Below, piece by piece: positions 1 through 6,037 of a DNA stretch of 6,037 nucleotides. This DNA comes from Desulfocapsa sp. (GTDB taxonomy: Bacteria; Desulfobacterota; Desulfobulbia; Desulfobulbales; Desulfocapsaceae): positions 1 to 6,037 of the forward strand of contig JAOZKX010000144.1 of NCBI GenBank assembly GCA_029935135.1, given 5' to 3'. The notes beneath the pieces are model-generated. The model was given only the letters and a program-made list of their open reading frames with translations, had not been told where the DNA came from and did not search any database. The number at the start of each line of letters is the position of its first letter. The first letter of the stretch is position 1. Both the position numbers and the translations under genes were made by a program.

Positions 1-2422
<2,422 letters not shown>

Positions 2423-2611
2423 TTATTTGGGAGGCTGCAGAAGTACTCCACCCTTGGCAATGTTTTCATGTTCCACTTCGTCAATAAAGATCAAAATAGC
2501 CTCGGGCGGTTTGCCTGCCTCTCTGGCAATTACATCGGTAACTCCCTGGCAGATATTTCCCTTTTGCTCTTTTGTCAGCTTGCCCGCCACTCGAATATTC
2601 ACATACGGCAT
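2423..2611 (-). CDS. 4-oxalocrotonate tautomerase-family protein (62 aa)
   Basis: This is a small protein of the tautomerase superfamily. Members form oligomers of short beta-alpha-beta subunits and use an N-terminal proline as a general base or acid to isomerise keto-enol substrates. The frame begins Met-Met-Pro. The second ATG (2611) is preferred because it sits 6 nt from the AGGAG site and would leave Pro1 exposed after Met removal. From Pro1 the sequence aligns without gaps to classical 4-oxalocrotonate tautomerase: EQK at 14-16 and GG at 53-54 fall at the same positions. However, the classical catalytic Arg11 and Arg39 positions are both Leu (Lys10 is adjacent), and Phe50 is Ile. The true substrate is therefore probably not 4-oxalocrotonate and is unknown. 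It lies between the unknown 169-aa gene (26-nt gap) and ligA (6-nt gap), with no ring-cleavage genes in view. Confidence 0.9.
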   Translation of the reverse strand: MPYVNIRVAGKLTKEQKGNICQGVTDVIAREAGKPPEAILIFIDEVEHENIAKGGVLLQPPK

Positions 2612-2617
2612 CATCTT

Positions 2618-2622
2618 CTCCT
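2618..2622 (-). promoter_or_regulatory. Ribosome binding site of the tautomerase gene
   Basis: AGGAG lies 3 nt from the first ATG (2614) and 6 nt from the second (2611). The spacing favours the second ATG, which also places the catalytic proline directly after the initiator Met. Confidence 0.65.
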
Positions 2623-2637
2623 GTTTTATTCTCTTAC

Positions 2638-3147
2638 TTACTTTTCAGCCAAGACACAATAGTGGGCAGCATCGTCCGGTAAACGCTCTCTTGCCACTCC
2701 ACATTCATCACTAAAGCTCAGTAGTTGTGCAAATGTACAATTTAAAAAAAGCAGGGGCAGCTCTTTGCCTGCAGCCAATCGTCCCTGTCCCAGAAACAGG
2801 AGCAACTGTTGAGCAACTGTCTCCTGAAAGCCTTGCCACTCCATGCCCTGTCGTGTACAAAACTGTTGATAACGCTCCAGGTTATAAATAGAACGGCGAA
2901 TGCCCCGATAGATGGTTTTATGGTAATTTTCCAGGAGGAGATCTCGTAAAATGATCTCCTCGTAACGCTCCACAGCGGCAGACTGCAGGACACGAATCTC
3001 CTCTTTAACAAGAAGTAAGCCAGGCCCAACCGGGTCATCTGTGAGAAAATAGAGGGAGGAATGATAGGTGATTTCAGGAATTTCACCGGAGTTTCGAATA
3101 ATCAGCCATTCGTCATCCAGCATTTCCAGCCGTTCGGCTTCATTCAT
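2638..3147 (-). CDS. Unknown protein coupled to hemA (169 aa)
   Basis: I do not recognise this family. The protein appears soluble, with no signal peptide and no clear membrane segment. It is rich in Glu, Leu and Arg. A mixed N-terminal part (residues about 10-55, with hydrophobic stretches such as LLLVKEEIRVL) precedes a helix-prone region (about 55-118) dense in Tyr, Arg and Glu, including YNLERYQQFC (88-97). It contains four Cys residues (97, 137, 149 and 164), but they do not form an obvious metal site. The ATG overlaps the hemA stop in an ATGA arrangement (4-nt overlap), which points to translational coupling and makes the gene real rather than a shadow. A shorter start at Met9 cannot be excluded. 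Context suggests a partner or regulator linked to tetrapyrrole synthesis, but this is guesswork from position alone. Confidence 0.82.
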   Translation of the reverse strand: MNEAERLEMLDDEWLIIRNSGEIPEITYHSSLYFLTDDPVGPGLLLVKEEIRVLQSAAVERYEEIILRDLLLENYHKTIYRGIRRSIYNLERYQQFCTRQGMEWQGFQETVAQQLLLFLGQGRLAAGKELPLLFLNCTFAQLLSFSDECGVARERLPDDAAHYCVLAEK

Positions 3148-4415
3148 TCCTTTTCCAACCCGAAAATAGAACGATAGAGATCAACTTTCATATCAGATTG
3201 ATCTGTACAGCTTTCACTTTTGAGAAAGACAACCGGATCATGCAGCAACCTGGAAACAATTGCTCCCGCCATCTTTTCCACAGTTTTCCGTTCGGCATCG
3301 CTCAGATTCTTTAATCTGGGAAGCGTGCGCTCCAACTCCAGCCGACACACCTGCCCGCCTTTTTTACGTAAGGCAGCAATGGTCGGAATGATGGCCAGGC
3401 CAGCCAACCAGTCTTTAAACTTCAACGCTTCCTCATCCACAATCCGCTTCGCCTTGATCGCCTCTTTATCGCGTTCCGCCTTATTCAACTCCACCACATT
3501 ATGCAGGTCGTCTATGTCATACAGGTATACATTATCAAGATCATTAAGCTCTGGATCAAGATCCCGCGGCACGGCTATATCGATAAAGAAGAGAGGTTTG
3601 TTCAGGCGATTACGCATAACAGGTTTCACATCTGCCTTATGCAGAATCACATTCGGAGCACCTGTTGAACTGACGATAATATCAACCCGTTCCAACTGAT
3701 CAACAACTTCATCCAGACCAACGGCCTGACCATTGTAGCGCTTTGCCAGATCGAGGGCGCGTTCCAGGGTACGATTCGCCACCACAACATCTTTGGCTCC
3801 GTTGCCAACAAGATGTTCGGCGGCAAGTTCTGCCATTTCGCCAGCACCAATAAGCAACACCCGCTTATTTTCCAGGGAGGAAAAAATCTTTTTAGCAAGC
3901 TCTATGGCAGCAAAACTAATGGACACGGCGGAAGAACCGATACAGGTCTCGGTACGCACCCGTTTGGCAACAGAAAAAGATTTATGCAACAGCTTATTTA
4001 AGATGGGGCCGGTGCATTTTTTCTCAGACGCCCAGCGATACGCCTCCTTTAACTGACCAAGAATCTGTGACTCTCCGACAATCATGGAGTCAAGGCTTGC
4101 AGCAACCAGGAAGAGATGATGAACAGCCTCTTCATTGCGATACAGGTAGAGATATTTATCATACTCTTCAGGAGAAAGAGCATCCCCAAAGAGAAACTTC
4201 TGTAGCGCTTTCTCCACCATCACATCCTCTGATGCATACACCAGAATTTCAACACGGTTGCAGGTGGACAAGAGATGGTATTCCCGAATACCGTCTATTT
4301 TACTTAACTCCTGCAGGGGTTGCTCATAACCGCTGCTAAGAGCCAGTTTTTCACGCACCGCAAGAGGAGTATTTTTGTGGTTCACTCCAAGGAGGAGAAT
4401 GGTCTCAGCGGGCAT
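3144..4415 (-). CDS. hemA: Glutamyl-tRNA reductase HemA
   Basis: HemA reduces glutamyl-tRNA(Glu) with NADPH to glutamate-1-semialdehyde, the first committed step of tetrapyrrole synthesis by the C5 route. The 423-residue product matches the usual bacterial length. The N-terminal catalytic domain begins LLLGVNHKNTPLAVREKLA. The motif LLSTCNRVE contains the thioester-forming Cys52, and a conserved His lies near residue 100, followed by SMIVGESQILGQ. The NADPH domain carries IGAGEMAELAAEHL (about 189-202), then FIDIAVPRDLDP (about 277-288). A long helix and the C-terminal dimerisation domain (about 330-400) finish the protein. The frame can be extended upstream to a TTG at 4433, but the ATG at 4415 is preferred: GGAG lies 9 nt upstream, and the family motif starts shortly after this Met. 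The start overlaps the ccsA-like stop by 11 nt, and the stop overlaps the next start by 4 nt. Regulation by heme feedback is known in the family but is not visible here. Confidence 0.97.
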   Translation of the reverse strand: MPAETILLLGVNHKNTPLAVREKLALSSGYEQPLQELSKIDGIREYHLLSTCNRVEILVYASEDVMVEKALQKFLFGDALSPEEYDKYLYLYRNEEAVHHLFLVAASLDSMIVGESQILGQLKEAYRWASEKKCTGPILNKLLHKSFSVAKRVRTETCIGSSAVSISFAAIELAKKIFSSLENKRVLLIGAGEMAELAAEHLVGNGAKDVVVANRTLERALDLAKRYNGQAVGLDEVVDQLERVDIIVSSTGAPNVILHKADVKPVMRNRLNKPLFFIDIAVPRDLDPELNDLDNVYLYDIDDLHNVVELNKAERDKEAIKAKRIVDEEALKFKDWLAGLAIIPTIAALRKKGGQVCRLELERTLPRLKNLSDAERKTVEKMAGAIVSRLLHDPVVFLKSESCTDQSDMKVDLYRSIFGLEKE

Positions 4416-5235
4416 AACTATGCACTCCACCAAGCAGATATGTCACTCCCCAGAGGGTGAATAACACTGCACAGAATCCAACAATTGCCATCACTGCAGC
4501 GCGTTTCCCACGCCATCCCACAGTAAACCGTTGATGGATCTGGGCCGCATAGAGAAACCAGGTAATGAGGGACCAGGTTTCTTTGGGATCCCAGTGCCAA
4601 TATGTGCCCCAGGCCTGGCGCGCCCATACCGAACCGGAGATAATACCAAGGGTCAGAAAGACAAATCCGGCAGCCAGACAGTGACTGTTAAGCTGATCCA
4701 GCGAATCCAGAGAAGGCAGTCTGGTAAAGAAGAAACCAAACTTCTTTGATTTCAGTTCCCGTTCCTGCAACAGATACATAATCCCCCCGCAGAAGGCAAG
4801 GGCCAGAAATCCGTACGCCATAACAGAAACACCGGCATGAACCGGTAGCCACATGGACTGCAGGGCGGGGGCCAGTGACTGAAAATCACGGGAGGCAAAT
4901 GCTGCGATCACCAGCATAATAAAAACCAGCACAGAGACAAATGTGCCAAAATTACGAACCGAATAACGCCAGTGAAAAGAGAGATATGCCCAGGTTACAG
5001 ACCAGGCAAAAAACACAACGGCCTCATGCTGGGAAGTAATGGGCGTATATCCGGCAATAAGATAACGGGAAAAAATATAACAACTTTGCAGAATACCGGA
5101 AGCGATAAATATCATCCGGGCAACTTTGCGCAGTTTTTCTTTCTGGCTGAAAAAGAAGACAAGGTAAACAGCGCAGGCAACAAAACTTACCAGCAAGACG
5201 CTGTTAAACAACAGATAGTTGATTTCACTCAACAT
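4405..5235 (-). CDS. ccsA: CcsA/HemX-family cytochrome c assembly membrane protein
   Basis: This 276-residue integral membrane protein has about eight hydrophobic segments. It belongs to the cytochrome c assembly family (CcsA/ResC/CcmC/HemX). The diagnostic Trp-rich motif WGTYWHWDPKETW (209-221) is intact; in this family it presents heme at the outer face of the membrane. Candidate heme-ligand histidines are His133 (PVHAG), His234 and His272. In System II cytochrome c maturation CcsA works with ResB, exporting heme and attaching it to apocytochromes. No ResB gene is visible here. The protein is at the short end for CcsA and sits directly before hemA with an 11-nt overlap. This recalls HemX of Bacillus, a member of the same family that lowers HemA levels. 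The ATG at 5235 has a good AGGGAG site 8 nt upstream. I am sure of the family, but not whether it is a true cytochrome c factor or a HemA regulator. Confidence 0.9.
   Translation of the reverse strand: MLSEINYLLFNSVLLVSFVACAVYLVFFFSQKEKLRKVARMIFIASGILQSCYIFSRYLIAGYTPITSQHEAVVFFAWSVTWAYLSFHWRYSVRNFGTFVSVLVFIMLVIAAFASRDFQSLAPALQSMWLPVHAGVSVMAYGFLALAFCGGIMYLLQERELKSKKFGFFFTRLPSLDSLDQLNSHCLAAGFVFLTLGIISGSVWARQAWGTYWHWDPKETWSLITWFLYAAQIHQRFTVGWRGKRAAVMAIVGFCAVLFTLWGVTYLLGGVHSYAR
4425..4428 (-). promoter_or_regulatory. Ribosome binding site of hemA
   Basis: GGAG lies 9 nt before the ATG at 4415, inside the last codons of the ccsA-like gene. It falls within the coding part of the alternative TTG start at 4433, so it supports the shorter HemA. 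Confidence 0.6.
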
Positions 5236-5243
5236 AACTAGTT

Positions 5244-5249
5244 CTCCCT
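5244..5249 (-). promoter_or_regulatory. Ribosome binding site of the ccsA-like gene
   Basis: AGGGAG sits in the 28-nt gap after the SirC-like stop, 8 nt before the ATG at 5235. It is the clearest Shine-Dalgarno in the right half of the window and confirms that start. Confidence 0.6.
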
Positions 5250-5263
5250 AAAGGATGAGGGCA

Positions 5264-5932
5264 TCAATTTCGAATCCCGTCAAGAAGCACTGCGACATCG
5301 CAGAATGGAGGCAGGATGCTTTTTAACAATTTTTCAGTTTCCAGCCACTGTCCAGTTTTCAAATAATCCACAATATCACTGTCCAGAATCCTCTCAAAAA
5401 TCAGTTTATGCTCTTTTTGTGTTCCGCCTGAGGCTAGAATCGCCTTACGAACAGCAGCCATCAAAGCTACCAACTGCCCATATTCCACGCCAAACTGTCC
5501 TTCCAGTTTCTGTCTGATACGGGCAGCAAGGGCAGGACTGGCACCACCTGTTGCCACGGTAAGGAGCAGATCTCCCTGGCGCATGGATGCCGGTATCTGG
5601 AATGTACACTCCTCCGGATGAGAGATAACATTCACGGGAATTTCCAGTGTATTGGCCTCGGTAAAAACGGCTTCCTGCACCTGCTCGTTATCGGTGGCAG
5701 CAAAGACAAGCATGGCACCCTGTAAATCACCAGGTTTATATTTCCTTTTTATCCACTGCAACAGTCCTTTGCCAGCAAGTTCAGCAATTCGACTTTCTAC
5801 CTCAGGGCTGATGAGTTGCACCCGTGCACCACAGGGCAGAAGTGACTCTACTTTTCGGACGGCAACTTTTCCCCCGCCGACGACCAGACACAGCCTTCCT
5901 TCAATTGAAATATTTACCGGATACAAAGGCAT
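5264..5932 (-). CDS. sirC: SirC/Met8-type precorrin-2 dehydrogenase / sirohydrochlorin ferrochelatase family protein
   Basis: This family oxidises precorrin-2 to sirohydrochlorin with NAD+, and in Met8p and CysG it also inserts Fe2+ to make siroheme, the cofactor of sulfite and nitrite reductases. The 222-residue protein has the Rossmann NAD site VVGGGKVAVRK (17-27), the FAATDN strand-turn (77-82), and the dimerisation/active-site region FQIPASMRQGDLLLTVATGG (111-130) followed by SPALAARIR. It is a single-domain form without the CysG methyltransferase domain. It aligns without gaps to E. coli CysG up to about residue 130. The important active-site Asp104 of CysG is Ser104 here (NVISHP), and CysG Ser128 is Thr128. 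The first is unusual and could weaken dehydrogenase or chelatase activity. No Shine-Dalgarno is evident; the ATG lies 9 nt after the upstream stop, so coupling is likely. The start fits the family, which begins just before this beta strand. Confidence 0.92.
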   Translation of the reverse strand: MPLYPVNISIEGRLCLVVGGGKVAVRKVESLLPCGARVQLISPEVESRIAELAGKGLLQWIKRKYKPGDLQGAMLVFAATDNEQVQEAVFTEANTLEIPVNVISHPEECTFQIPASMRQGDLLLTVATGGASPALAARIRQKLEGQFGVEYGQLVALMAAVRKAILASGGTQKEHKLIFERILDSDIVDYLKTGQWLETEKLLKSILPPFCDVAVLLDGIRN

Positions 5933-5941
5933 AAGAGCTAT

Positions 5942-6037
5942 CTATTTTTTTGCCTGCAAACGGTTAATAATGATAACAATTTCTTCACCATCTTTACGAA
6001 TGATCTGTTTATTTATTGCAATATTGTAATCTTTTTT
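5942..6037 (-). CDS. C-terminal 31 residues of an unrecognised protein (runs off right edge)
   Basis: A minus-strand frame is open from the right edge to a TAG at 5942-5944, 9 nt before the SirC-like start. It encodes a lysine- and isoleucine-rich tail containing the stretch RKDGEEIVIIINRLQAKK. The alternation of charged and beta-branched residues suggests a beta strand followed by a short basic end. The sequence is too short to identify a family. Its close spacing and shared strand suggest it belongs to the same operon. It is also more AT-rich than the genes that follow. Confidence 0.5.
   Translation of the reverse strand, partial: KKDYNIAINKQIIRKDGEEIVIIINRLQAKK

Noticed and set aside
2797..2826. 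Inverted repeat CAGGAG/CTCCTG flanking a tandem near-repeat of GAGCAACTGT
   Set aside because: It lies inside the 169-aa gene, the stem is only 6 bp with an 18-nt loop, and the repeat is explained by the codons for a Gln/Leu-rich helix.
3220..3699. Plus-strand 159-codon frame rich in Ser and Arg
   Set aside because: It is antisense to hemA. Its composition is typical of a shadow of a real gene and it shows no domain.
5246..5261. Possible terminator hairpin CCCT...AGGG in the gap between the siroheme gene and the ccsA-like gene
   Set aside because: The stem is only 4 bp, no T-run follows, and the AGGG half is part of the ribosome binding site of the next gene.

Overview
The window is about 6 kb of tightly packed bacterial chromosome. 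All eight open frames that can be supported lie on the minus strand, so transcription runs from high to low coordinates. Gaps are 28 nt or less, and three gene pairs overlap. No rRNA, tRNA, mobile element, CRISPR array or convincing terminator was seen, and no stretch over 300 bases lacks a gene. The layout looks like one operon, or the middle of one, whose promoter lies beyond the right edge.

In transcription order the genes are: (1) the last 31 codons of an unrecognised protein; (2) a SirC/Met8-type siroheme synthase (NAD-dependent precorrin-2 dehydrogenase / ferrochelatase family); (3) a CcsA/HemX-family multi-pass membrane protein with the Trp-rich heme-handling motif; (4) hemA, glutamyl-tRNA reductase; (5) a 169-residue protein of unknown function whose start overlaps the hemA stop by 4 nt; (6) a small 4-oxalocrotonate-tautomerase-fold protein; (7) ligA, NAD-dependent DNA ligase; (8) the N-terminal membrane region of a protein resembling membrane-domain glycerophosphodiester phosphodiesterases, cut by the left edge.

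The right half forms a tetrapyrrole module. HemA makes the committed precursor of all tetrapyrroles by the C5 (glutamyl-tRNA) route, the SirC-like enzyme acts on the siroheme branch, and the CcsA/HemX-like protein either handles heme at the membrane or controls HemA. The left half (tautomerase, DNA ligase, phosphodiesterase-like protein) has no obvious pathway link and is probably joined to the module by co-transcription.

Minus-strand polarity, the C5 pathway, single-domain SirC and the ccsA-hemA arrangement suggest a Gram-negative anaerobe, plausibly a Desulfobacterota sulfur/sulfate metaboliser of the Desulfobulbales type. That placement is inference from gene content and protein style; nothing in the window proves it. 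Most genes are ordinary core genes. The points most worth checking are the loss of the usual active-site Asp in the SirC-like protein, the unknown gene translationally coupled to hemA, and a tautomerase lacking the canonical catalytic arginines.
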